From Gari tellinella (lineage: Eukaryota; Mollusca; Bivalvia; Cardiida; Psammobiidae): DNA of 64,000 bases. Of the stretch, positions 56,166 to 64,000 are shown piece by piece. The position numbers were made by a program, and so were the translations under genes. The notes beneath the pieces are model-generated. The model did no database searches, had not been told where the DNA came from, and saw nothing but the letters and a program-made list of their open reading frames with translations. The stretch lies in assembly GCA_922989275.2 (NCBI GenBank), contig OV277863.1, forward strand, positions 25,386,001-25,450,000, read 5' to 3'. The first letter of the stretch is position 1. Every line of letters begins with the position of its first letter.

Positions 56166-56591
56166 CTCGTACGCACCGCCAGTAGGATCACTATATGCCA
56201 TCCTCATCAAAAGACATTTGTCTAAAGGCATAAAAAGGTGATTTTTTCGTCAAAAAAAAGTGGTGGAAATTTGGTTTTTACCAAAGTTAAAACCTTTAAT
56301 AATGTCAATAACATTTAATGGCATGTTTCAATACCCGTTTTGATATTAGGCACCAATAAAAAGGCATGCAGTACAAAAAGTACGATTGTGACAACAATGA
56401 TCCTTTTACAACGTTAACTCGGTGGGTGGGGTAACAAAAATGCCTCAAAAGCCAACAAAGCTGCCATGAATTTACTGCTATCATACATTTCCTAAAAGCA
56501 GAGGGTTTGGGCTTCCTGAAAATCATAGTGAACCTTATTCACCCGAATGGTACCCGTACCTCAAATTTCAGGTGCCTGGCTCACGGCCTAA

Positions 56592-56992
56592 ATGACGTTG
56601 TGTTTATGACGTCATGTAATTACGTCATTAGCTGGCGCAAAACCTACACTAATACTATATTTTCGCATTTGTGCAAATTTTGTCTACTGTATATTACTCA
56701 ACTCAACTCAACTCAACTCAATTTTATTACTAATGTTTTGCATCAACCAGCAATTTGTCTCAAACTATATCCATGATTTAATAGTCGCTAAACACAAAGT
56801 ACGTAATATCTAATAAAATACACAATAGTACGGCAAATCACCATTACTTCATTAATAGGTATAATTCTTATATAGCTCTTAAAGCAAGATAATTGCAAGA
56901 GCTATCTGCTTTTTACTTTCATCTTGCTTTACGTTTTCACATATCATTAACATCATAAACATATCTTCTAATGTTTGACATAATAAATGTAG
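56592..56992. other. Non-coding; short (ACTCA)n microsatellite
   Basis: CTCAACTCAACTCAACTCAA at 56698. A weak second-class palindrome (CTTAAAGCAAGATAATTGCA facing TCATCTTGCTTTACG) is at 56877-56935. Confidence 0.6.
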
Positions 56993-57242
56993 TACTGTAA
57001 AACAGGTATTTTTCGCGTCATGAATATTTCGCGTAATGCGATTTTGTATTAACTCGCGACATCATGCAATATTTCTAGCAGGTGATAGCTTAAAGTAGGT
57101 TGAAAGTAAAGCAGAATGTGCCTTAAGGCACATTCTGCTTTATTTTCAACCTGCTTTAAGAAGTCACCTATTTTCAAAACTATAGACATTCGCGAATTAA
57201 CGCGTAAATTATATTCTCGCGAATAAAACCGGTTTTACAGTA
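56993..57242. mobile_element. Family S MITE carrying a family G-type palindrome
   Basis: TA-flanked ends CTGTAAAACAGGTATTTTTC and AATAAAACCGGTTTTACAG with TTCGCG motifs inside. The palindrome (57089-57160) has arms GCTTAAAGTAGGTTGAAAGT and complement, centre GTGCCTTAAGGCAC. Confidence 0.9.
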
Positions 57243-57250
57243 TCTAGACT

Positions 57251-57460
57251 TTAATTGAACTCTTTCACCGTCGTAGATGAATAAAGTCGGTTTGCAAACA
57301 GATTGAAACCAGATTACACGTCACGTAACGCGGCGTCTGATTAGGACTCACAGTGTTTTGATCAACGTTTCTTCAGTGAACTTTTCAAAATTTGGAATTT
57401 ACAAATAAAAATGAAGTCGACACATTTTAGCAGACGGTACAATTTGGCAGTAAAATGGTT
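57251..57460. mobile_element. Decayed family D MITE
   Basis: TTGAACTCTTTCACCGTCG, a weak palindrome (57293-57360), TTTCTTCAGTGAACTTTTCA and AGCAGACGGTACAATTTGG. Confidence 0.6.
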
Positions 57461-57642
57461 CATCAAACCTTCCTTGCAGTGGGTAATAACATCCTTTAAA
57501 CCTGCTGCACCGAAATTTGTGGAGACTGTTGCAAAGTTTGGATACAAATAATTCTACGTCACATCTGGATCAAAACTGCCTGACAGTCTTTTTAGATAAA
57601 TTCTAGATTTTATTAGACCAAACGTTATTTTCTATTTACCCT

Positions 57643-57856
57643 GCAAACAGTTTGGTTCCTGATCCTGAGAAAACGTTATTCTTCCGTTTAAACGCAAACG
57701 CATTGCAATGAAATATAGAAAAAGAACTGTTTGACAATTCTGACCACCAGTTTTAATCTGAGTGGCGTCTGATCTGGCTCCAAACTGTTTGCAATGAAAA
57801 TAATAGTTTAAGTGTAAACGCGGTTCTTTGGGAAGGATACGTTTTCTCTACTGTAC
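57643..57856. mobile_element. Family A MITE lacking the left palindrome arm
   Basis: GAGAAAACGTTATTC to CGTTTTCTCTACTGTA. CTGAGTGG joins directly to CGTCTGATCTGGCTCC, so the left arm and half the centre are deleted; a stray left arm sits just outside the left end. Confidence 0.75.
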
Positions 57857-57958
57857 TCTGCACGCTGCACACGGGGCACAAACTGCTAACCTTAACAGCA
57901 AACAGTGGTAACTGAACACGCTACATGTTTTAAGGTTGTTGGACGACTCTTTTTTCAG

Positions 57959-58076
57959 GGTCAATCCTATGGAAGACTATTTGAAACGGAAAACTGAAAT
58001 AGCTAGAAAATATTCCTTGTATGGTATTAGCGATGATAAGGAGAATGGTAAACCTTGTTATTCTATTGTGTATCAA
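57959..58076 (+). CDS. Exon 5 of the same gene; gene probably continues beyond the window
   Basis: The acceptor is a strong pyrimidine tract ending TTTTTTCAG. Joined to the two bases left by exon 4, the frame reads EVNPMEDYLKRKTEIARK, then YSLYGISDDKENGKPC and YSIVYQ. The best downstream donor in frame is CAA/GTATGC at 58077; a shorter alternative is AATG/GTAAAC at 58048, so the 3' edge is uncertain. The frame runs on to a stop at 58164-58166, but that stop lies inside a family A MITE starting at 58133, so it is unlikely to be the natural end. No further exon is found up to 64000. The segment is charged and probably helical. Confidence 0.72.
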
Positions 58077-58132
58077 GTATGCATGCTTTCCTTTTCACCT
58101 GAAGTCTGCCAGGCCAAGTATCTCGTCACATA

Positions 58133-58382
58133 TACAGTGGAGAATCTGTTATTCTTTCCCGTTTAAACGCAAACGTACGCAAACGCAAAGCGCTAAAACG
58201 TAGAAAAGAACAACTTTTGGACAATTCTGATAATTCTTGTTTATCTTGGTGGCAAACAGTTTGGAGCCTGATCAGACGCCGGGTTACCCGGCGTCTGATC
58301 TGGCTCCAAACTGTTTGCACTGCAAATAATAGTTTTAGCGTAAACGCGTTTATTGGGAAAGAATAACACATTCTCCACTGTA
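58133..58382. mobile_element. Family A MITE, complete, 57 bp after exon 5
   Basis: TACAGTGGAGAATCTGTTAT to ATAACACATTCTCCACTGTA with TA duplications. Palindrome (58252-58318) has centre GACGCCGGGTTACCCGGCGT. Confidence 0.92.
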
Positions 58383-58397
58383 GTTCATGTATAGTAG

Positions 58398-58761
58398 TAC
58401 AGTGTTCCCTCCCTACAACGACCCTCCAAACAACGACTTCCTCCCTATAACGACCCTTGTCGCTGTTCCCCAAACAAGACAACTATATCTAAAGTTTCCA
58501 AGGCTGCAATATCTTCTGCTTATAAAACTGACGTCTGATGGTTTTCTCAAAATTACACATTGGACATATTGATAGAAAAAAGCATAATGACGAGTGACGA
58601 ACAGCTTGAATCCAGATCAGACGCCGCGTTACGCGGCTACTGATCTGGATTCAAGCTGTTTGCAAATGTAAACCAATTTCCCTCCCTATAACGACTCCCT
58701 TGGAACAACGCACACTTTTTGTGTGTCCCATTGGGTGTCGTTGTAGAGAGGGAGAGCTGTA
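58398..58761. mobile_element. Family B MITE
   Basis: TACAGTGTTCCCTCCCTACA to GAGAGGGAGAGCTGTA; palindrome (58598-58664). It follows the family A copy after 15 bases. Confidence 0.9.
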
Positions 58762-59030
58762 ATTGTAAATGAGTGAAGGGAAACCTATAACGATCACTTT
58801 AATCAAAGCTGTTTGAAACAGCATATAATTAGGGTCCGGATTAGACGCTGAGTAACTCGTCATCGGGTCAGAAAAAACAACTATTCGACGAGTTGCATTT
58901 CTTCAATCGAACTGCAGAAAAATGATGTTTAACCAAATAAAAACAGACATAGAACTTGGACTGGCAGCTTTAAAGACTACTTAAGCAAAATCAAGAGCTA
59001 TAACTCCTGCACGCAGGTGATGGTTTACAT

Positions 59031-59222
59031 AGTCGAACTTCTATATCTCGAAGTCGTTTAACTCGAACTATCCGACAGTTCGACATATGCACTGCATTAT
59101 TTCATGCTCGGTTAAGTCGAACATACCAATATTTCAAAGTTAAAACGTGGCTAAGCCACGTTTTAACTTTGAAATACGGGTATAGTCGATAAAACCGATT
59201 TCGAGATATCGAAGTTTGACAT
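59031..59222. mobile_element. Family Q MITE
   Basis: Central perfect hairpin (59130-59178): TATTTCAAAGTTAAAACGTG, GCTAAGC and complement. Ends are decayed. Confidence 0.75.
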
Positions 59223-59284
59223 ATTATATATAACTGGTGATAGCCTTAGCTTCTCTCATATCTTTACAAAGTTAAAACCAATTT

Positions 59285-59325
59285 TACATTTTCTTCTTCT
59301 TCTTCTTCTTCTATTTCTTCTATTC
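59285..59325. repeat. (CTT)n microsatellite
   Basis: CTTCTTCTTCTTCTTCTTC run. Confidence 0.9.
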
Positions 59326-59499
59326 TCTACGTATGGTGTGGATCTCAACTGTTTGACAATCGATTTAATGCTTCGCAAGTCTTAATTATATAAACGCTTA
59401 ATTTCATATATTTCACAAATGACAGTTTTATAATATAACAGAGGATCTTTAAGCATGATACTGGTGCACCAATTTCTTCCTGATTGTTTCGTTTAATAT

Positions 59500-60154
59500 T
59501 ACAGCGCATCCTCTCTACAACGACTTCCAACGATGGACAACAATTGTGTGCGTTGGTCGGAGGGAGTCGTTAGAGGGAGGGAAATCGGCTAACATTTGCA
59601 AACAGCTTGAATCCAGATCAGACGCCGCGTTACGCGGCGTCTGATCTGGATTCAAGCTGTTTGTCACTCGTCATTAACGTTATTTCTGTCAAAATGTCCA
59701 ATATGTAACTTTGAGAAAAACAGCAGACGACAACTTTCAGCAGATTTGATTTGATTTGTTTTGATTTTACGTCGCTTTCAACAGTATTTCAGTCATATCG
59801 CGACGTCCAGCTAATGACAGGTGGAGGAAGACCCCAGAAGCCCTTTATGCACTGTTTCAGGCACAAATCGGCAACTGGGTAGAACCACCGACCTTCCGCA
59901 AGCCAGCTGGAAGGCTTCCCCACATGAAAAATCCGAACGACCCTACTGAGATTCGAACTCACAGCGGTGAGGAGCTTAGTGATGTAAGTCACAGTGACTA
60001 TACTACTAGGCCACGGAGGCCCCCCAACTTTAAGCAGGCGATATTAAGACAGTAAAAGCGTTAGACATATTGTCTTGTTTAGGGAACTGCGACAAGAGTC
60101 ATTGTAAGGAAGAACTCGTTGTTGGGAGGGACGTTGTAGGGAGGGAGTGCTGTA
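59500..60154. mobile_element. Family B MITE split by a SINE
   Basis: TACAGCGCATCCTCTCTACA to AGGGAGGGAGTGCTGTA. Palindrome (59598-59665) is perfect around GACGCCGCGTTACGCGGCGT. Confidence 0.9.
59744..60024 (-). mobile_element. Second copy of the tRNA-derived SINE, inserted in a family B MITE
   Basis: Nearly identical to the 54172 copy but on the other strand: the AATC-type tail is at the left and the tRNA-like head at the right (GGGATTCGAAC-type B box complement, then CTAGGCCACGGAGGCC). A 13 bp duplication, CAACTTTCAGCAG and CAACTTTAAGCAG, flanks it within the MITE. Confidence 0.9.
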
Positions 60155-60180
60155 TCTGCTTTAGCTCTTGAATACTCGGT

Positions 60181-60285
60181 ATTTGTTTTCGTCTGCATCA
60201 ACTGTCGTCTGCTAGATCTACTAAACTTCTTTTCAAATCCAGGTCAGAGTGTCAAATAGCTTAGATTCTGTTGAGACACCGCGTA
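60181..60285. repeat. Decayed family D/P fragment
   Basis: CTGTCGTCTGCTAG, GAGTGTCAAATAGCTTAG and TTGAGACACCGCG. Confidence 0.5.
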
Positions 60286-60310
60286 AATGATTTATTATTA
60301 TCTATGGAAG

Positions 60311-60672
60311 TACAGCGTTCCCTCCCTACAACGGCCCTCCCAACAACGACTCCCTCCTTACAACGACCCTTGTCGCATTGCCCCAAACAAGACATTTACG
60401 TCCAACCTTTTCATGGCTGCAATACCGTCTGCTTAAATTTGTCGTCTGTTGTTTTTCTCAAAGTTACATATAAGTGGATATTTTGATAGGATATATTTAA
60501 TGACGAGTGACAAACAGCTTGAATTCAGATCAGACGCCGCGTCTGATCTGGATTCAAGCTGTTTGCAAATGTAAGCCAAGTCTTCATTTTTCCTCCCTAT
60601 AACGACTCCCTCCGAACAACACACACAATCTGTGTCTCCCATTGGCTGTCGTTGTAGAGAGGGAGCACTGTA
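60311..60672. mobile_element. Family B MITE with a contracted but still perfect palindrome
   Basis: TACAGCGTTCCCTCCCTACA to GAGGGAGCACTGTA. The palindrome (60511-60565) is only 55 bp; the centre reads ATCAGACGCCGCGTCTGAT. Confidence 0.88.
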
Positions 60673-60727
60673 ATACACAGAACAATTGCTTTCAGCAGTC
60701 TTTAGGCAAAGACGTGTGGAACTCTGT

Positions 60728-61217
60728 TTACCATTGACTCTATAGAAGCGCAGTTTAGTGCATTTGATTTATTCCTCCACAGAAAATAGTTCCATTTAAA
60801 ACAGCCATGAATAAGTATCATAAGAAATAGTTTCTATAATTCTAGTAGATGGAAGCTTAAAGCAGGATGAAAGTGAAGCAGACTGCGCCTTAACTCTTTG
60901 AACCCTAGTCACGCATGTATGCGTCATTTGAAAACAGCGTACAGTACCTATGGAGTACACTTGTCCTATGCAAACAGTGTAGACCTGATCAGAGAGCTCC
61001 TTAATGAGCCCTCCAATCAGGGTCCACACTGTTTGTCATTTTGACATATATTGTAAAAATCAACCTTAAAAAGTCAAAAATGGACTAGACTAAATTGAAA
61101 ACTAGAATTGTCCATATGAGGTTTCAGGGGCGAAAGGGTTAAGGTGCATTCTGCTTTACTTACAACCTGCTTAAAGTGGCCACATATGTTCAAAACTAGA
61201 AACAAGCTAGGGAGTTA
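60728..61217. mobile_element. Family G MITE split at its palindrome centre
   Basis: The left half ends GCAGACTGCGCC before the intruder and the right half resumes GGTGCATTCTGCTTTACTTA. The right end is CTAGGGAGTTAA. Confidence 0.85.
60890..61142. mobile_element. Family E MITE inserted in the family G palindrome
   Basis: TTAA on both sides; ends CTCTTTGAACCCTAGTCACG and GGGGCGAAAGGG. Palindrome (60970-61036) with GAGAGCTCCTTAATGAGCCC centre. Confidence 0.9.
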
Positions 61218-61340
61218 ATCGGTTACGAAGATTAACGGTAGTTTTACTGTAAAATTGATGTTCATCTGCACATGCAGTACGAAATATGCTAAAGATATAA
61301 GTTAGCTCCCTTTCTTCATGACACGAGCTAATATGGTTTT

Positions 61341-62136
61341 TGGCTCACCTGGCACGAAGAGCCAAGGTGAGCTATTAGGATCGCTGGATGTCCGTCGTCC
61401 GTCGTACGTCGTCCGTCCGTCTGTCCACAATTGTTCGTTAACACTCTAGCGGCTACAAATTTCATTTGATCTTCAAGAAACTGAATGACAATATTTGTCT
61501 TGATGAAATCTAAGTCAAGTTCGAATGTGGGTCATGGCCGGTCTAAAACTATGTCACTAGGTCAAATCATCGAAAACCGTGTTAACACTCTAGAGGCAAC
61601 AGCTCTCATTGGATCGTAATGAAACTTAATCAAATTGTTTGCCTTAATTAAATCTAGGTCAAGTTTGAATATCAGTCATATCAGGTTAAAAACTAGGTCA
61701 CTAGGTCAAATCATCGAAAAACCTTGTTAACACTCTAGAGGTTACAAATCTCATTGGATCTTAATGAAACTTGGTCAAAATATTTGCCTCATTGATATCT
61801 AGATCAAGTTTGAATGTGGACCATGTCCGGTCAACAACTAGGTCACCAGGTCAAATCATAGAAAAACTGTGTTAACTCTCATGAAGCTACAAATCTCATT
61901 AGATCTGAATGAAATAGTGTCAGAATATTTGCCTACATCAAATCTAGGTCAAAATCAAATGTTGATTGTGTCTGGTCAAAAACTTGGTCAGTAGGTCAAA
62001 TTATAGAGAAAAAAAATGTTAACACTCTAAAGGTTGATTGTTGGTAATGTTGATCCAGTCGTAATCTAGGTCGCTATAGGTCAAGTTTTACATTGTGTAC
62101 CAGGTGAGCGATTTAGGGCCATAGTGGCCCTTGTTT
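61341..62136 (+). mobile_element. Bivalve-type Helitron-like non-autonomous repeat with internal tandem array
   Basis: It starts TGGCTCACCTGGCACGAAG and contains a CCGTCCG-rich stretch. About five units of roughly 145 bp follow, each opening GTTAACACTCTAGAGGCTAC (near 61437, 61582, 61727, 61873 and 62018). It closes with GGTGAGCGATTTAGGGCCAT and AGTGGCCCTTGTTT, which forms a GGGCCA/TGGCCC hairpin just before the 3' end. The structure matches a very common bivalve repeat. Assignment to Helitrons is inferred from the 3' hairpin and the lack of inverted ends. Confidence 0.8.
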
Positions 62137-62300
62137 AAACATGTCATAATTATTAGTTGTATTAATATTGTTATTATTATTTTCGCTTTCAATGTTTCTA
62201 AAAGCCTAGATACAAGGTGTGTGATTTTTTCTGTCGTCAACAAATCATAGTGGTACATTCGTAAACCCCACCACTGCCACAGCATCGCCTGCTAGACTGC

Positions 62301-62535
62301 TTAACCCTTTCAGCCCCTAAATGTCTCTTGTGGGCATTTATAATCCATTGGGGCTCTTCTAGTACATATATTTTTAACCAGTCTACTATTGGTATGATAA
62401 CAAAGACCAATGAAACTATCAAACAGAGCAGATCCTGATCTGAAGGCTCCTATAGGAGCCCTCTGATCAGGATCTACACTGTTTGCATATGTAATCAGTA
62501 ATCTCTACAGATGGCTGTAGGGTTGAAAGGGTTAA
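62301..62535. mobile_element. Family F MITE, complete
   Basis: TTAACCCTTTCAGCCCCTAA to GGGTTGAAAGGGTTAA, in the reverse orientation to the 13844 copy; palindrome (62420-62485). Confidence 0.9.
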
Positions 62536-62764
62536 TAAAGCTTATCGTCTGTCTTTATTTTTCATATTTGATATAATGCATTTTGACTAAAGGGTTTAAC
62601 ACGTTTGATCATAATCAAACGCCGAACTAAATGGGGTCTGATTTTGGCATAGAAATATAGGAACTATTTCTACCTCAAATATGTCGTCTGCTTTAATCCG
62701 CTCCCTGTCAAACTATCGTCTGTTCTAATATTATTGTCTGCAATATTGTTGTTTCAAAGCTTGC

Positions 62765-63003
62765 TTAACCCTTTACTCCATAGATACGCATTTTACGCCT
62801 TTACTTTATTTATCCACAGAAGAAAATAGTTCAAATGTATACAGTCATGAATAAGTATCATAAGAAATAGTTTCTTTATTCTAGCAGATGGTAGCTTAAA
62901 GTAGGTGCAAAATAAAAAGAGGTGTGCCTTAAAGCCATTCTGCTTCACTTTCAAACAGCTTTAAGTGCTCACTTGTCTCCAAGATGAAAAACAGTCGGAT
63001 TAA
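62765..63003. mobile_element. Family G MITE
   Basis: TTAACCCTTTACTCCATAGA, TCATGAATAAGTATCATAAG, then the palindrome (62894-62964, several mismatches). The right TTAA is at 63000. Confidence 0.75.
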
Positions 63004-63006
63004 GTG

Positions 63007-63080
63007 ACAAACAATTTTTGGTTCAGATCAGACGCCGCGTTAACGCTGCTCCTGAACTGGATCAAAACTGTTTGCAATTT
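63007..63080. repeat. First-class palindrome remnant
   Basis: CAAACAATTTTTGGTTCAGA and TCAGACGCCGCGTTAACG face CTGGATCAAAACTGTTTGC. Confidence 0.65.
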
Positions 63081-63105
63081 CGACTATAGTCGCTTCTGAC
63101 GATTA

Positions 63106-63622
63106 AAGAGACTCGCAACCATTTTTAGCATTAAAAATAGTAATTTGTAAATTTGTGTCAAAACGCTTATATAAACGGTAAAGAATTAGTTTAGGATAAG
63201 AAATTCTGTTTAAAAAATGTATTTCAATAAAAAAAGCTCTGGTGGGATTCGAACCCGGGGCCCGGCATGGGCGGACAGAAGGCAAAATAAGGAAACCGCT
63301 TAGACCACTGGGCCACGGAACTATTCATATATCTCGGATCGATTTAACGTATTTCAGTGTGTAGCAATGGAAAGTACATACAACTACACAATTCGGCTCG
63401 GGTTTATGGCTGAGCCCGTGATCATTTTCTATAGCGTCTTTCTATGCTATAGATAAAACGATGGAAAATATCTAAAGCACTAAGATTTGAAGACTTCCTA
63501 GAGGGTGTTTTTAGACTGGTCATATTTTTCCAATGCCAGATGCACGATAATGCTACCCTTTTGGTTATATTTTAGTATTTTATTTTATTTTTGCAAATGC
63601 ACCATCTGGTTGCAAGTCGCTT
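63106..63622 (-). mobile_element. Family T: second tRNA-bearing element
   Basis: TA (63104-63105 and 63623-63624) flanks ends AAGAGACTCGCAACC and GGTTGCAAGTCGCTT. Inner segments match the 15253 copy in reverse (AAAAATAGTAATTTGTAAAT, GGATAAGAAATTCTGTT, TCGGCTCGGGTTTATG). Confidence 0.8.
63236..63322 (-). tRNA. tRNA-like sequence inside family T (probably not a functional tRNA gene)
   Basis: Read on the - strand: GTGGCCCAGTGGTCTAAGCG as A box region, CGGGTTCGAATCCC as B box, then CACCAGAGC and a T-run. The A box is better preserved than in the 15559 copy. The middle region has no clear anticodon arm. Confidence 0.6.
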
Positions 63623-63907
63623 TAAAAGGTTAAAAAAATTCATTCGTTCAGACAGCCATGTGATCTTGTGTATAGATTTTAACATCATTTAACACAAACA
63701 CTAAACTAATGTGTTAAATGACAAGCGAAGAAAATTAATGGTCTCTTGTCAATAAAGTTAAGCTGTGTATAACTTAACTCCATTTATAGTTCAGTTGATA
63801 GGGACAACACGTTGAAATTGATGTAATGTTTAGTGCCATAAAATACCCAAACGTTTTATCGTCTGTAAAAAGCATGGCGTTTCTAAAAGTCGTCTGCTAA
63901 AAATCGG

Positions 63908-64000
63908 TACAGTGGAGAAGACGTTATATTCTTTCCAATTATCTCTTTCACTCTCAATGACCTTAAAAAGCGCGTTTGCTAATAGTTTAGCGGCGTCTGA
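63908..64000. mobile_element. Family A left end running into family D sequence, cut by the window edge
   Basis: TACAGTGGAGAAGACGTTAT, then TATCTCTTTCACTCTCAATG and AAAAAGCGCGTTTGC of family D. Nested insertion or another chimera; the rest lies outside. Confidence 0.6.

Larger units (their letters stand above)
51529..56591. mobile_element. 5.06 kb terminal-inverted-repeat element with two tandem arrays and a decayed gene
   Basis: The left end starts TTAGGCCGTGAGCC and the right end is its reverse complement (GGCTCACGGCCTAA). Homology continues inward for about 300 bp, through GGGTGAATAAGGTTCACT and GTATGATAGCAGTAAA to the GTTACCCCACCCACC motif. The left side holds about four 171 bp tandem units (51663-52340); the right end holds a single unit of that type in inverse orientation, and beside it a different array of about 175 bp units (55430-56165). 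Between them is the reverse-strand pseudogene. The target duplication is not clear. Its superfamily is not determined. Confidence 0.7.

Noticed and set aside
58126..58482. 118-codon reverse frame
   Set aside because: Made up of the family A and B MITEs; similar frames appear in other copies (17022-17298).
59..62768. Telomere-like TTAACCC motifs
   Set aside because: Each is a single MITE terminus with a TTAA duplication; they do not form tandem arrays.
59..63080. CRISPR-like array of regularly similar palindromes
   Set aside because: Spacing is irregular, each palindrome lies inside its own MITE, and the window is eukaryotic.

Overview
The window is animal nuclear DNA, most likely from a bivalve mollusc. 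Three things point there: large repeat-filled introns with consensus GT/AG splice sites, two tRNA-derived SINEs with a 3' core of the mollusc Meta-SINE type, and a copy of the repeat common in bivalves that opens TGGCTCACCTGG, carries a CCGTCCG-rich stretch and closes GGTGAGCGATTTAGGGCC. A dreissenid or other heterodont bivalve is possible, but I cannot fix the species.

The only convincing gene lies on the + strand and probably runs off the right edge. Five exons (9199-9750, 26210-26359, 43918-44056, 47386-47509, 57959-58076) join with matching phases (0, 0, 1, 2) into about 361 uninterrupted codons. Introns are 16.5, 17.6, 3.3 and 10.4 kb. The protein has a Ser/Pro/Arg-rich, probably disordered N-terminal third followed by charged, probably helical segments. 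I do not recognise the family.

The rest is mobile and repetitive DNA. I sort the short elements into lettered families. Those ending in TA target duplications are A (CAGTGGAGAA), B (CAGTGTTCCCTCC), H (CAGTAAAACCTC), Q (CAGTAAAAACTCGAA), S (CTGTAAAAC) and T (AAGAGACTCGCAACC, carrying a tRNA-like unit). Those ending in TTAA duplications and C(C/T)C termini, like piggyBac elements, are C, D, E, F, G and P. Foldback families are I (GGGGCCCGTTT), J, K, N and O.

The main discovery is that families of different type carry the same module at their centre: a near-perfect 60-72 bp palindrome of two related classes. One class opens GCAAACAG and contains GATCAGA (A, B, C, D, E, F, O, P and one I copy). 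The other opens CTTAAAGCA (G, H, S). Arms differ between families but change together on both sides. There are half-and-half recombinants joined at the palindrome (24864-25104, 46786-47126), insertions into palindrome centres, and copies with the palindrome shortened or lost.

Larger structures are: a 5.1 kb element (32193-37302) with about 500 bp inverted ends packed with TCATTTCGTAACC motifs; a 5.06 kb element (51529-56591) with inverted ends, two tandem arrays and a decayed reverse-strand gene; a CpG-rich foldback (30909-31604); and a 1.8 kb foldback (about 44400-46200). Layout: 1-9.2 kb upstream repeats; 9.2-9.75 exon 1; 9.75-26.2 intron 1; 26.2-43.9 intron 2 with the first large element; 44-47.4 intron 3; 47.5-58 intron 4 with the second large element; 58-64 nested MITEs, a Helitron-like repeat and a second tRNA-bearing element. 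All coordinates of repeats were read by eye and their decayed edges may be off by some bases.
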